Positions 10,083 through 22,369 are shown, counted from the stretch's first letter. The stretch: 64,000 bases of DNA from Ptiloglossa arizonensis (GCF_051014685.1 NW_027478400.1:1488001-1552000); one strand, 5' to 3'. The notes: generated by a model from the letters alone, not told the origin. Numbers and translations are program-made.

Positions 10083-10530
10083 AAAATATCATTTCGTTAA
10101 AATATTCTTTGTTCACGAAGGAATTTTTCGTTGAGATCCAACTGATATTCTCAATGTTACAGGTATCGATAATCGATTCACAAGTCTTCATCGCGATGAT
10201 TTTTCTATCTAAAAAAGCGATTAATTGAATTTCGGCACTTTTATGTAAAAAATACGACTTCTACGCGTATTGTGTAAATTATAAGAATTAAACAAATGTT
10301 AAATTAATGTATTTAATGAACAATTGTTACTTTCCATGCTTTAAAACTTTACGAAACACGTTTTAACATCGAGTCTCGATCAAAATCAATTTCTATAAGT
10401 TTCTTAATTAATTGCAATACATAAATAAGATGCACATTGTTCGATCAATATTGGAAACATGCATAAATGTTAGTAACAATCGCGGAAATGAACAAACATT
10501 CACCGAAACCGTTCGCCTTCGAAGATTTCG
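10083..10530 (-). repeat. AT-rich module, right arm, - orientation (partner of 6061-6490)
   Basis: Near-complete inverse of 6061-6490. Landmarks are CTTCATCGCGATGATTTTTC, CTACGCGTATTGTGTAAATT, CATGCTTTAAAACTTTACG and the CGGTTTCGG complement at 10498. Confidence 0.8.
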
Positions 10531-10930
10531 ATTAGATCGAACAAAGACAATGGAAGAAACGGTAAGTCACCTTGGGGAGGGTATATAAGGAGCCCCCGGT
10601 TGTTTAAAATTTCATTGTTCCCGAAGCCTCCGAGGTGGACGCATCTCTTCGTTTTAGGTTTATGGAAGGGGGATCCCTCACCATGGTAACCGGTACTGGC
10701 CGCCGGTAAGCGGTGTTCAGTACTGGCGACCACTCTCTCAATCCTTTCTTTTTTTTTCTAACTGTTTCTTTGTCTAATTCATTTCATTTGTACTCTGATT
10801 TTAATTTCTACTTGTTTTGACATGTTTATTTTTTTCCACTAACCAAATTCATTTCTATTTTCTATTATGCCATGACTTTAGGTTTCTCTTAGGTTTCTCT
10901 TAGATACATTCTCTTAGATGTATCGGAAAA
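10531..10930 (+). promoter_or_regulatory. Conserved GC-rich block with outward-facing TATA element (right arm)
   Basis: A canonical TATATAAG at 10582-10589 sits in GC-rich flanks. A donor-like GTAAGT lies 20 bp upstream at 10562-10567. Downstream are CCCCCGG and the same GC-rich tract found inverted at 5840-5910. It points rightward toward the duplicated GC-rich block, as the left copy points leftward. The left copy has TTTATAAG, so the TATA core differs by one base (TTTATAAG against TATATAAG). About 10740-10930 is T-rich with no gene. Transcription is inferred, not shown. Confidence 0.4.
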
Positions 10931-10951
10931 CGAAGAACGAAGAACGAAGAG
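10931..10951 (-). repeat. Unexpanded heptamer tract (3 copies)
   Basis: Three heptamers reading CGAAGAA, the reverse complement of the left array's unit; the third ends in G. Flanking sequence on both sides matches the flanks of 4008-5613, so this is the allelic-like short state of the same locus. Confidence 0.9.
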
Positions 10952-11015
10952 GACTGATGTATTGCATCCTCCGCGGGACTATTAATTCTAAGTATAGACT
11001 AAGTTAGTTTTAAGG

Positions 11016-11530
11016 TTACCATGTACGAGTATCTGTGATCTGCCGAGCAATTATCCAATCTTTAACTTCTTTTTGCTCGCTTGCTCGTATCCCAGTCCGG
11101 CCACCTCTGCTTGTTGCATAAGCAAGTGACCGGCCGTGGAGGTGGACCGAACGCTCGATCGCTGTCTCTTCTGGTGCGTCCGCTTTGAGAGAGAATATGC
11201 TGCGAACACAGGGGCAGGTGTTCGCACCGGTCCCTGCGGAAGTCCTTGTGCCACAAGACCCTCTCTTTGTCATCCTCCGTGAGTCAGGTCCACGCTTTGC
11301 GTGGTTCCTGACGCGGAGTTGGGAGAAACGGGGCACTCTATATGAGTGGACGGCGTCGTGCATTTCCTCTTTAATCGGGCCCACTGAGGGGAAACGGGAC
11401 CGACCTAGTAGGAGCAACTCCACGGTTCGTGTCGCGTATTTCCCAATTTCGCCTAATTTTTCTATTATGTAATTGCTCGGCAGACTTAAACGAGGAGATC
11501 AAAGGAACATTGATTCCGTCCATCTCTGCA
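11016..11530 (-). repeat. GC-rich block R1 (tandem copy 1 in right arm)
   Basis: Reverse-complement homologue of 3373-3960. It keeps both hairpins (11283-11312 and 11334-11348). Relative to the 178-codon frame of block L it has a one-base insertion near the GGCACAAGG motif at about 11247-11255. That frame is therefore split into an N-terminal part on 11254-11423 and a C-terminal part on 11051-11254. This argues against coding function. Confidence 0.8.
11283..11312. other. Two-part hairpin in block R1
   Basis: GTCAGG (11283-11288) pairs with CCTGAC (11307-11312); CCACGC (11290-11295) pairs with GCGTGG (11299-11304). All 12 pairs are conserved with 3649-3678 on the other arm. Confidence 0.75.
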
Positions 11531-12060
11531 GTTAGAATAAGTTAGTTTTAAGGCTATGATCTGCCAAGCAAATATCCAATCTTTAGCTTAAATTTGCTCG
11601 CTTCGTCGTTCCTCGGTCCGGTCACCACTGCTTCTTGTACAAGCAAGTGGCCGGCCGTGTAAGTAGTCCGAACGGTCTATCGCCGTCTCTTCCGGTGTGT
11701 CCGCTTCCAGAGGGGGCATGTTGCGACCACAGGAGCAGGCATTTTTGCCGGTCCCTGCGAAAGTCTCCAAAACAAGACCCTCTCGTCGTAAAGATGGAGA
11801 AACGGGGCACTCCTCTAGGGGAGTGGTAGGCGTCGTTCGTTTTCTCTGGAATCGGAACCACGGAGGGGAAACGGGATATACCTAGTAGGACCAACTGCAC
11901 GGTTCGTGTCGCGTCTTTCCCAATTTTGCCTAATTTTTCCATAATGTAATTGCTTGGCAGAACTAAACAAGGAGATCGAAGGAAAATTGATTCTTTCCAT
12001 CTCTTTGGTTTAGTATCGCCGTTTGTATCGCGTGTCGAGGGAGATCGATGGAACTTTGAT
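11531..12060 (-). repeat. GC-rich block R2 (tandem copy 2 in right arm)
   Basis: Diverged tandem duplicate of R1. The offset between R1 and R2 is 521 bp at their low-coordinate end (GATCTGCC at 11037 and 11558) and 477 bp at the other end (AATTGCT at 11471 and 11948), so R2 has lost about 44 bp. The loss removes the two-part hairpin. The smaller hairpin survives at 11808-11825 with a six-pair stem CACTCC/GGAGTG and a changed loop. Confidence 0.8.
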
Positions 12061-12200
12061 TCCATCTATCTCTCTCCGGGTCTCCGCTCGCAGCAACCTC
12101 CACGTGGTGAGACCAGATAATCGGTATTACTCGCGACGAAGTATCACTTACCACGAGTAACGCCGAGCTAATTGGCTGCGAACTTAGAATAATTATATAA

Positions 12201-12262
12201 GATGTGAGAACAAGTAGAAAACAAGATTTTTGTAAGGCGTGTGAGAGCGTGAACACGTTAAT
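12201..12262. other. Junction between palindrome and satellite array
   Basis: About 60 bp with no homology to the left arm or to the satellite monomer. It includes GTGTGAGAGCGTGAACACG. It passes directly into a satellite monomer at GAAACCAATAACTGG (12263). Confidence 0.7.
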
Positions 12263-13074
12263 GAAACCAATAACTGGAATGGCCTAGGGGAAAAGTACAC
12301 ACACCATTGTAATCGGGCGAGTTTCTACTTTCAGATGCAACAGGAATTTCACGAGTTCGTCAATCCGTTCGCGAGATATGGGAGTTTGAAGTTAAGGAAT
12401 GGTTGAGAAACCATCAAAATTTTCGCTGGTCTGATACTCGAAACTAATAACTGGAATGGCCTAGGGGAAAAGTACACACACCATTGTAATCGGGCGAGTT
12501 TCTACTTTCAGATGCATCAGGAATTTCTCGAGTTCGTCAATCCGTTCGCGAGATATGGGAGTTTGAAGTTAAGGAATGGTAGAGAAACCATAAAAATTTA
12601 CCAAAGTCTGATACTCGAAACCAATAACTACAAAGGCCTAGGGGGAAAACACACATATCTTTGTAATAGGGCGAGTTTCTACTTTCACATGCAACAGGAA
12701 TTTCTCGAGATCGTCAACCCGTTCGCGAGATATGGGAGTTTGAAGTTAAGGAATGGTTGAGAAACCATCAAAATTTTCGCAAGTCTGATACTCGAAACCA
12801 ATAACTACAATGGCCTAGGGGCAAAATACACATACCGTTGTAATTGGGAGAGTTTCTACTTTCAGATGCAACAGAAATTATTCGGATTCGTCAATCCGTT
12901 CGCGAAATGTCGGAGTTGGGAGTTAAGAGATGGTTGAGAAACCATCAAAATTTTCGCAAGTCTGATATTCGATAACAATAACTGGAGTGGCCTAGGGGAA
13001 GAGTACACACAGCGGTGTAATCGGGCGAGTTTCTACTTCCAGATACAACAGGAATTTCTCGAGTTCGTCCATCC

Positions 13075-13091
13075 GTTCGCGATATACGGGA
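13075..13091 (+). other. CENP-B-box-like motif, 9/9 match in one monomer
   Basis: The 17 bases GTTCGCGATATACGGGA fit nTTCGnnnnAnnCGGGn, the core of the mammalian CENP-B box. Most other monomers have TTCG, A and TGGG at the same spacing, which is 8 of 9 defining positions. Whether any protein of this organism binds it is unknown. A match of at least 8/9 somewhere in 177 bp on two strands has roughly a 4% chance under equal base frequencies, so this is suggestive only. Confidence 0.4.
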
Positions 13092-13299
13092 GTTTGGAGT
13101 TAAGGAATGCTTGAGGAACCATCAAAATTTTCGAAAGTCTGATACTCGAAAACAATAACTACAAAGGCCTAGGGGAAAAATACATATACCGTTGTAATTG
13201 GGCGAGTTTCTACTTTCACATGCAACAGGAATTTCTCGAGTTCGTCAATCCGTTCGCGAGATATGGGAGTTTGAAGATAAGGAATGGTTGAGAAACCAT

Positions 13300-16200
13300 C
13301 AAAATTTTCGCTGGTCTGATACTCGAAACCAATAACTGGAATGGCCTAGGGGAAAAGTACACACACCACTGTAATCGGGCGAGTTTCTACTTTCAGATAC
13401 AACAGGAATTTCTCGAATTCGTCAATCCGTTCGCGATATATGGGAGTTTGAGGTTAAGGAATGGTTGAGGAACCATCAAAATATTCGCTGTTCTGATACT
13501 CGAAACCAATAACTGGAATGGCCTAGGGGAAAAGTACACATACCATTGTAATCGGGCGGGTTTCTACTTTCAGATGCAACAGGAATTTCTCGAGTTCATC
13601 AATCCGTTCGCGAGATATGGGAGTTTGAAATTAAGGAATGGTTGAGGAACCATCAAAGTTTTCGCAAGTCTGATACTTGAAACCAATAACTCCTATGGCC
13701 TAGGGCAAAGATGCACATACCGTTGTAATCCGGCGAGTTTCTGCTTTCAGATGCAATAGGAAATTCTCGAGTTCGTCAATCCGTTCGCGAGATATGGAGT
13801 GTGAAGTTACGGAATGGTTGAGAAACCATCAAAATTTTCGCAAGTCTGATACTCGAAACCAATAACTGGAATGGCCTAGGGGAAAAGTACACATACCATT
13901 GTAATCGGGCGAGTTTCTACTTTCAGATGCAACAGGAATTTCTCGAAATCATCAATCCGTTCGCGAGATATGGGAGTTTGAAGTTAAGGAATGGTTGAGG
14001 AACCATCAAAGTTTTCGCAAGTCTGATACTTGAAACCAATAACTCCTATGGCCTAGGGCAAAGATGCACATACCGTTGTAATCGGGCGAGTTTCTGCTTT
14101 CAGATGCAATAGGAAATTCTCGAGTTCGTCAATCCGTTCGCGAGATATGGAGTGTGAAGTTACGGAATGGTTGAGAAACCATCAAAATTTTCGCAAGTCT
14201 GTTACTCGAAACCAATAACTACAATGGCCCAGGGGAAAAACACACATACCGTTGTAATTGGGAGAGTTTCTACTTTCGGATGCAACAGGAATTTCTCGGG
14301 TTCGTCAATCCGTTCGCGAGATATGGGAGTTTGTAGTTAAGGAATGGTTGTGAAACCATCAAAATTTTCGCTGGTCTGATACTCGAAACCAATAACTGGA
14401 ATGGCCTAGGGGAAAAGTACACACACCATTAAAACCGGGCGAGTTTCTACTTTCAGATGCTATAGAAATTTCTCGAGTTCGTCAATCCGTTCGCGAGATA
14501 TGGGAGTTTGAAGTTAAGGAATGGTTGAGAAACCATCAAAATTTTCGCAATTCTGATGCTAGAAACCAATAACTACTATGATCTACGGCAAAAGTACACA
14601 CACCATTGTAATCGGGCGAGTTTCTACTTTCAGATGCAACAGAAATTTCTCCAGTTCGTCAATCCGTTCGCGAGATATGGGAGTTTGAAGTTAAGGAATG
14701 GTTGAGAACCATCAAAATTTTCGAAAGTCTGATACTCGAAACCAATAACTACAAAGACCTGGGGGAAAAATACACATACCGTTGTAATCGGGCGAGTTTC
14801 TGCTTTCAGATGCAATAGGAAATTCTCGAGTTCGTCAATCCGTTCGCGAGATATGGGAGTTTGAAGTTAAGGAATGCTTGAGAAACCATCAAAATTTTCG
14901 AAAGTCTGATACTCGAAACCAATAACTACAAAGGCCTAGGGGAAAAATACACATACCGTTGTAATCGGGCGAGTTTCTACTTTCACCTGCAACAGAAATT
15001 TCTCGCGTTCGTCAATCCGTTCGCGAGATATGGAAGTGTGAAGTTAAGGAATGGTTGAGGAACCATCAAAGTTTTCGCTGGTCTGATACTCGAAACCAAT
15101 AACTGGAATGGCCTAGGGGAAAAGTACACACACCACTGTAATCGGGCGAGTTTCTACTTTCAGATACAACAGGAATTTCTCGAATTCGTCAATCCGTTCG
15201 CGATATATGGGAGTTTGAGGTTAAGGAATGGTTGAGGAACCATCAAAATATTCGCTGTTCTGATACTCGAAACCAATAACTGGAATGGCCTAGGGGAAAA
15301 GTACACATACCATTGTAATCGGGCGGGTTTCTACTTTCAGATGCAACAGGAATTTCTCGAGTTCATCAATCCGTTCGCGAGATATGGGAGTTTGAAATTA
15401 AGGAATGGTTGAGGAACCATCAAAGTTTTCGCAAGTCTGATACTTGAAACCAATAACTCCTATGGCCTAGGGCAAAGATGCACATACCGTTGTAATCCGG
15501 CGAGTTTCTGCTTTCAGATGCAATAGGAAATTCTCGAGTTCGTCAATCCGTTCGCGAGATATGGAGTGTGAAGTTACGGAATGGTTGAGAAACCATCAAA
15601 ATTTTCGCAAGTCTGATACTCGAAACCAATAACTGGAATGGCCTAGGGGAAAAGTACACATACCATTGTAATCGGGCGAGTTTCTACTTTCAGATGCAAC
15701 AGGAATTTCTCGAAATCATCAATCCGTTCGCGAGATATGGGAGTTTGAAGTTAAGGAATGGTTGAGGAACCATCAAAGTTTTCGCAAGTCTGATACTTGA
15801 AACCAATAACTCCTATGGCCTAGGGCAAAGATGCACATACCGTTGTAATCGGGCGAGTTTCTGCTTTCAGATGCAATAGGAAATTCTCGAGTTCGTCAAT
15901 CCGTTCGCGAGATATGGAGTGTGAAGTTACGGAATGGTTGAGAAACCATCAAAATTTTCGCAAGTCTGTTACTCGAAACCAATAACTACAATGGCCCAGG
16001 GGAAAAACACACATACCGTTGTAATTGGGAGAGTTTCTACTTTCGGATGCAACAGGAATTTCTCGGGTTCGTCAATCCGTTCGCGAGATATGGGAGTTTG
16101 AAGTTAAGGAATGGTTGTGAAACCATCAAAATTTTCGCTGGTCTGATACTCGAAACCAATAACTGGAATGGCCTAGGGGAAAAGTACACACACCATTAAA

Positions 16201-16560
16201 ATCGGGCGAGTTTCTACTTTCAGATGCTATAGAAATTTCTCGAGTTCGTCAATCCGTTCGCGAGATATGGGAGTTTGAAGTTAAGGAATGGTTGAGAAAC
16301 CATCAAAATTTTCGCAATTCTGATGCTAGAAACCAATAACTACTATGATCTACGGCAAAAGTACACACACCATTGTAATCGGGCGAGTTTCTACTTTCAG
16401 ATGCAACAGAAATTTCTCCAGTTCGTCAATCCGTTCGCGAGATATGGGAGTTTGAAGTTAAGGAATGGTTGAGAACCATCAAAATTTTCGAAAGTCTGAT
16501 ACTCGAAACCAATAACTACAAAGACCTGGGGGAAAAATACACATACCGTTGTAATCGGGC
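13300..16560 (+). repeat. Two copies of a ~10-monomer satellite block (offset 1,767 bp)
   Basis: 13300-14793 is nearly repeated at 15067-16560. The offset is 1,767 bp, i.e. ten monomers minus three single-base deletions (two in GAGATATGGAGTGTG-type monomers, one in GTTGAGAACCATC). After 16560 the second copy rejoins sequence matching 14980 onward at an offset of about 1,590 bp, so one monomer (about 14803-14980) is missing from it. Confidence 0.85.
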
Positions 16561-19500
16561 GAGTTTCTACTTTCACCTGCAACAGAAATTTCTCGCGTTC
16601 GTCAATCCGTTCGCGAGATATGGAAGTGTGAAGTTAAGGAATGGTTGAGGAACCATCAAAGTTTTCGCTGGTCTGATACTCGAAACCAATAACTGGAATG
16701 GTCTAGGGGAAAAGTACACACACCATTGTAATCGGGCGAGTTTCTACTTTCAGATGCAAGAGGAATTTCTCGAGTTCGTCATCCCGTTCGCGAGATATGG
16801 GAGTTTGAAGATACGGAAAGGTTGAGAAACCATCAAAATTTTCGCAAGTCTGATACTCGAAACCAATAACTACAATGGCACAGGGGAAAAACGCACATAC
16901 CGTTGTAATCGGGCGAGTTTCTACTTTCTCATGCAACAGGAATTTCTCGAGTTCGGCAATCCTTTCGCGAGATATGGGAGTTTGATGTTAAGGAATGGTT
17001 GACAAACCATCAAAATTTTCGCGGGTCTGATACTCAAAACCAATAACTGGAGTGGCCTAGGGGAAAGTACACACACCATTGTAATCGGGCGAGATTCTAC
17101 TCTCAGATGCAACACGAATTAATGGAGTTCGTCAATCCGTTCGCGAGATATGGGAGATTGAAGATACGGAAAGGTTGAGAAACCATCAAAATTTTCGCAA
17201 GTCTGTTACTCGAAACCAATAACTACAATGGCCCAGGGGAAAAACGCACATACCGTTGTAATCGGGCGAGTTTCTACTTTCACATGCAACAGGAATTTCT
17301 CGAGTTCGGCAATCCGTTCGCGAGATATGGGAGTTTGAAGTTAAGGAATGGTTGTGAAACCATCAAAATTTTCGCTGGTCTGATACTCGAAACCAATAAC
17401 TGGAATGGCCTAGGGGAAAAGTACACACACCTTTGTAATCGGGCGAGTTTCCACTTTCAGATGCAACAGGAATTAATGGAGTTCGTTAATCCGTTCGCGA
17501 GATATGGGAGTTTCAAGTTAAGGAATGGTTGAGAAACCATCAAAATTTTCGCAAGTCTGATACTCGAAACCAATAACTACAAAGGCCTAGGTGAAAAACA
17601 CACATACCTTTGTAATCGGGCGAGTTTCCACTTTCAGATGCAACAGGAATTTCTCGAGTTCGTCTATCCGTTCGCGAGATATGGGAGTTTGAAGTTAAGG
17701 AATGGTTGAGAAACCTTCAAAATTTTCGCAATTCTGATGCTAGAAACCAATAACTACTATGATCTACGGCAAAAATACACATAGCGTTGTAATCGGGCGA
17801 GTTTCTACTTTCACGTGCAACAGGAATTTCTCGCGTTCGTCAATCCGTTCGCGAGATATGGAAGTGTGAAGTTAAGGAATGGTTGACAAACTATCAAAAT
17901 TTTCGCAAGTCTGATACCCGAAACCAATAACTGGCATGGCCTAGGGCAAAAATACACATACCGTTGTAACCGGTCGAGTTTCCACTTTCAGATGCAACAG
18001 GAATTTCTCGAGTTCGTCAATCCGTTCGCGAGATATGGGAGTTTGATGTTAAGGAATGGTTGAGAAACCATCAAAATTTTCGCTGGTCTGATACTCGAAA
18101 CCAATAACTGGAACGGCCTAGGGGAAAAGTACACACACCATTGTAATCGGGCGTGTTTCTACTTTCAGGTGCAACAGGAATTTCTCGAGTTCGTCAATCC
18201 GTTCGCGAGATATGGTAGTTTGAAGTTAAGGAATGGTTGAGAAACCATCAAAATTTTCGCTGGTCTGATACTCGAAACCAATAACTGGAATGGCCTAGGG
18301 GAAAAGTACACACACCATTGTAATCGGGCGAGTTTCTACTTTCAGATGCAACAGGAATTTCTCGAGTTCGTCAATCCGTTCGGGAGATATGGGAGTTTGA
18401 AGTTAAGGAATGGTTGAGAAACCATCAAAATTTTCGCTGGTCTGAAACTCGAAACCAATAACTGGAATGGCCTAGGGGAAAAGTACACACACCATTGTAA
18501 TCGGGCGAGATTCTACTTTCAGATGCAACAGGAAATAATGGAGTTCGTCAATCCGTTCGCGAGATATGGGAGTTTCAAGTTAAGGAATGGTTGAGAAACC
18601 ATCAAAATTTTCGCAATTCTGATGCTAGAAACGAATAACTGGAATGGCCTAGGGGAAAAGTACACACACCGTTGTAATCGGTCGACTTTCTACTTTCAGA
18701 TGCAACAGGAAATAATCGAGTTCGTCAATCCGTTCGCGAGATATGGGAGTTTGAAGTTAAGGATTGCTTGAGAAACCATCAAAATTTTCGCAAGTCTGAT
18801 ACACGAAACCAATAACAACAATGGCCCAGGGGAAAAACACACATACCGTTGTAATCGGGCTAGTTTCTGCTTTCAGATGCAATAGGAAATTCTCGCGTTC
18901 GTCAATCCGATCCCGAGATATGGAAGTGTGAAGTTAAGGAATGGTTGTGAAACCATCAAAATTTTCGCTGGTCTGACACTCGAAACCAAAAACTGTAATG
19001 GCCTAGGGCAAAAATACACATACCGTTGTAACCGGTCGAGTTTCCACTTTCAGATGCAACAGGAATTTCTCGAGTTCGTCAATCCGTTCGGGAGATATGG
19101 GAGTTTGATGTTAAGGAATGGTTGAGAAACCATCAAAATTTTCGCTGGTCTGATACTCGAAACCAATAACTGGAATGGCCTAGGGGAAAGTACACACACC
19201 ATTGTAATCGGGCGAGATTCTACTTTCAGATGCAACAGGAATTAATGGAGTTCGTCAATCCGTTCGCGAGATATGGGAGTTTGAAGTAAAGGAATGGTTG
19301 AGAAACCATCAAAATTTTCGCAAGTCTGATACTCGAAACCAATAACTGGAATGACCTAGGGGAAAAGTACACACATCATTGTAATCGGGCGATTTTCTGC
19401 TTCCAGGTGCAACAGGAATTTCTCGGGTTCGTCGATCCGTTCGCGAGATATGGTAGTTTGAAGTTAAGGAATGGTTGAGAAACTATCAAAATTTTTGCAA

Positions 19501-22369
19501 GTCTGATACACGAAACCAATAACTACATAGGCCTAGGTGAAAAACACACATATATTTGTAATCGGGCGAGTTTCTACTTTCAGATGCAACAGGAATTTCT
19601 CGAGTTCGTCAATCCGTTCGCGATAAATGGGAGTTTGAAGTTAAGGAATGGTTGAGAAACTATCAAAATTTTCGCAAGTCTGATACCCGAAACCAATAAC
19701 TGGCATGGCCTAGGGCAAAAATACACATACCGTTGTAACCGGTCGAGTTTCCACTTTCAGATGCAACAGGAATTTCTCGAGTTCGTCAATCCGTTCGCGA
19801 GATATGGGAGTTTGATGTTAAGGAATGGTTGAGAAACCATTAAAATTTTCGCTGGTCTGATACTCGAAACCAATAACTGGAATGGCCTAGGGGATAAATA
19901 CACATACCTTTGTAACCGGGCGAGTTTCCACTTTCAGATGCAACAGGAATTTCTCGAGTTCGTCAATCCGTTCGCGAGATATGGGAGTTTGATGTTAAGG
20001 AATGGTTGAGAAACCATCAAAATTTTCGCTGGTCTGATACTCGAAACCAATAACTGGAATGGCCTAGGGGAAAGTACACACGCCATTGTAATCGGGCGAA
20101 ATTCTACTTTCAGATGCAACAGGAATTAATGGAGTTCGTCAATCCGTTCGGGAGATATGGGAGTTTGAAGTAAAGGAATGGTTGAGAAACCATCCAAATT
20201 TTCGCAAGTCTGATACTCGAAACCAATAACTGGAATGACCTAGGGGAAAAGTACACACACCATTGTAATCGGGCGATTTTCTGCTTCCAGGTGGAACAGG
20301 AATTTCTCGAGTTCGTCAATCCGTTCGCGAGATATGGGAGTTTGAAGTTAAGGAATGGTTGACAAACTATCAAAATTTTCGTAAGTCTGATACCCGAAAC
20401 CAATAACTGGCATGGCCTAGGGCAAAAATACACATACCGTTGTAAACGTTCGAGTTTCCACTTTCAGATATGTTAAGGAATGGTTGAGAAACCATCAAAA
20501 TTTTCGCTGGTCTGATGCTCGAAACCAATAACTGGAACGGCCTAGGGGAAAAGTACACATACCGTTGTAATCGGGCGAGTTTCTACTTTCACATGCAACA
20601 GGAATTTCTCGAGTTCGGCAATCCGTTCGCGAGATATGGGAGTTTGAAGTTAAGGAATGGTTGTGAAACCATCAAAATTTTCGCTGGTCTGATATTCGAA
20701 ACCAATAACTGGAATGGCCTAGGGGAAAAGTACCCACACCATTGTAATCGGGCGAGTTTCTACTTTCAGATGCAACAGGAATTTCTCGAGTTCGTCAATC
20801 CGTTCGCGAGATATGGGAGTTTGAATTTAAGGAATGGTTGTGAAACCATCAAAATTTTCGCTTGTCTGATACTCGAAACCAATAACTGGAATGGCCTAGG
20901 GCAAAAATACACATACCGTTGTAACCGGTCGAGTTTCCACTTTCAGATGCAATAGGAATTTCTCGAGTTCGTCAATCCGTTCGCGAGATATGGGAGTTTG
21001 ATGTTAAGGAATGGTTGAGAAACCATCAAAATTTTCGCTGGTCTGATACTCGAAACCAGTAACTGGAATGGCCTAGGGGAAAAGTACACACACCATTGTA
21101 ATCGGGCGAGATTCTACTTTCAGATGCAACAGGAATTAATGGAGTTCATCAATCCGTTCGCGAGATATGGGAGTTTGAAGTTAAGGAATGCTTGAGAAAC
21201 CATCAAAATTTTCGCAAGTCTGATACACGAAACCAATAACAACAATAGCCCAGGGGAAAAACACACATACCGTTGTAATCGGGCTAGTTTCTGCTTTCAG
21301 ATGCAATAGGAAATTCTCGAGTTCGTCAATCCGTTCGCGAGATATGGAGGTGTGAAATTAAGGAATGGTTGTGAAACCATCAAAATTTTCGCTGGTCTGA
21401 TACTCGAAACCAATAACTGGAATGGCCTAGGGCAAAAATACACATACCGTTGTAACCGGTCGAGTTTCCACTTTCAGATGCAATAGGAATTTCTCGAGTT
21501 CGTCAATCCGTTCGCGAGATATGGGAGTTTGATGTTAAGGAATGGTTGAGAAACCATCAAAATTTTCGCTGGTCTGATACTCGAAACCAATAACTGGAAT
21601 GGCCTAGGTGAAAAACACACATATCTTTGTAATCGGGCGAGTTTCTACTTTCAGATGCAACAGGAATTTCTCGAGTTCGTCAATCCGTTCGCGAGATATG
21701 GGAGTTTGAAGTTAAGGAATGGTTGAGAAACCATCAAAATTTTCGCTGGTCTGATACTCGAATCCAATAACTGGAATGGCCTAGGGGAAAAGTACACACA
21801 CCATTGTAACGGGCGAGATTTTACTTTCAGATGCAACAGGAATTAATGGAGTTCGTCAATCCGTTCGCGAGATATGGGAGTTTGATGTTAAGGAATGGTT
21901 GAGAAACCATCAACATTTTCGCTGGTCTGACACTCGAAACAAATAACTGGAATGGCCTAGGGGAAAAGTACACACACCATTGTAATCGGGCGAGTTTCTA
22001 CTTTCAGATGCAACAGGAATTTCTCGAGTTCGTCAATCCGTTCGCGAGATATGGAAGTTTTAAGTTAAGGAATGGTTGAGAAACCATCAAAATTTTCGCT
22101 GGTCTGATACTCGAAACCAATAACTGGAATGGCCTAGGGGAAAAGTACACACACCATTGTAATCGGGCGAGTTTCTACTTTCAGATGCAACAGGAATTTC
22201 CCGAGTTCGTCAATCCGTTCGCGAGATATGGAAGTTTTAAGTTAAGGAATGGTTGAGAAGCCATGAAAATTTTCGCTGGTCTGATACTCGAAACCAATAA
22301 CTGGAATGGCCTAGGGGAAAGGTACACACACCATTGTAATCGGGCGAGTTTCTACTTTCAGATGCAACA

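Larger units (their letters stand above)
8630..12200 (-). repeat. Right arm of the large nested inverted repeat
   Basis: Reverse-complement partner of 3238-8110. It differs in two large ways: it has only three copies of the heptamer (10931-10951), and the GC-rich block is duplicated in tandem (11016-11530 and 11531-12060). Homology to the left arm ends near 12195-12200, matching 3238-3245, where both read ATTCTAA followed by a TCGCAGCC-type motif on the appropriate strand. I see no clear target-site duplication. Confidence 0.9.

Noticed and set aside
5820..10750. LTR retrotransposon pair in opposite orientation
   Set aside because: TATA elements are present, but I see no TG...CA ends, primer-binding site, polypurine tract or internal coding sequence.
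11185..11472. 95-codon plus-strand frame in block R1 downstream of the TATA element
   Set aside because: Not preserved in L or R2; it overlaps the antisense frame and the hairpins.
3238..12200. Autonomous transposon (transposase, reverse transcriptase or polymerase within terminal inverted repeats)
   Set aside because: No open frame with such domains, and no clear target-site duplication at the arm ends.
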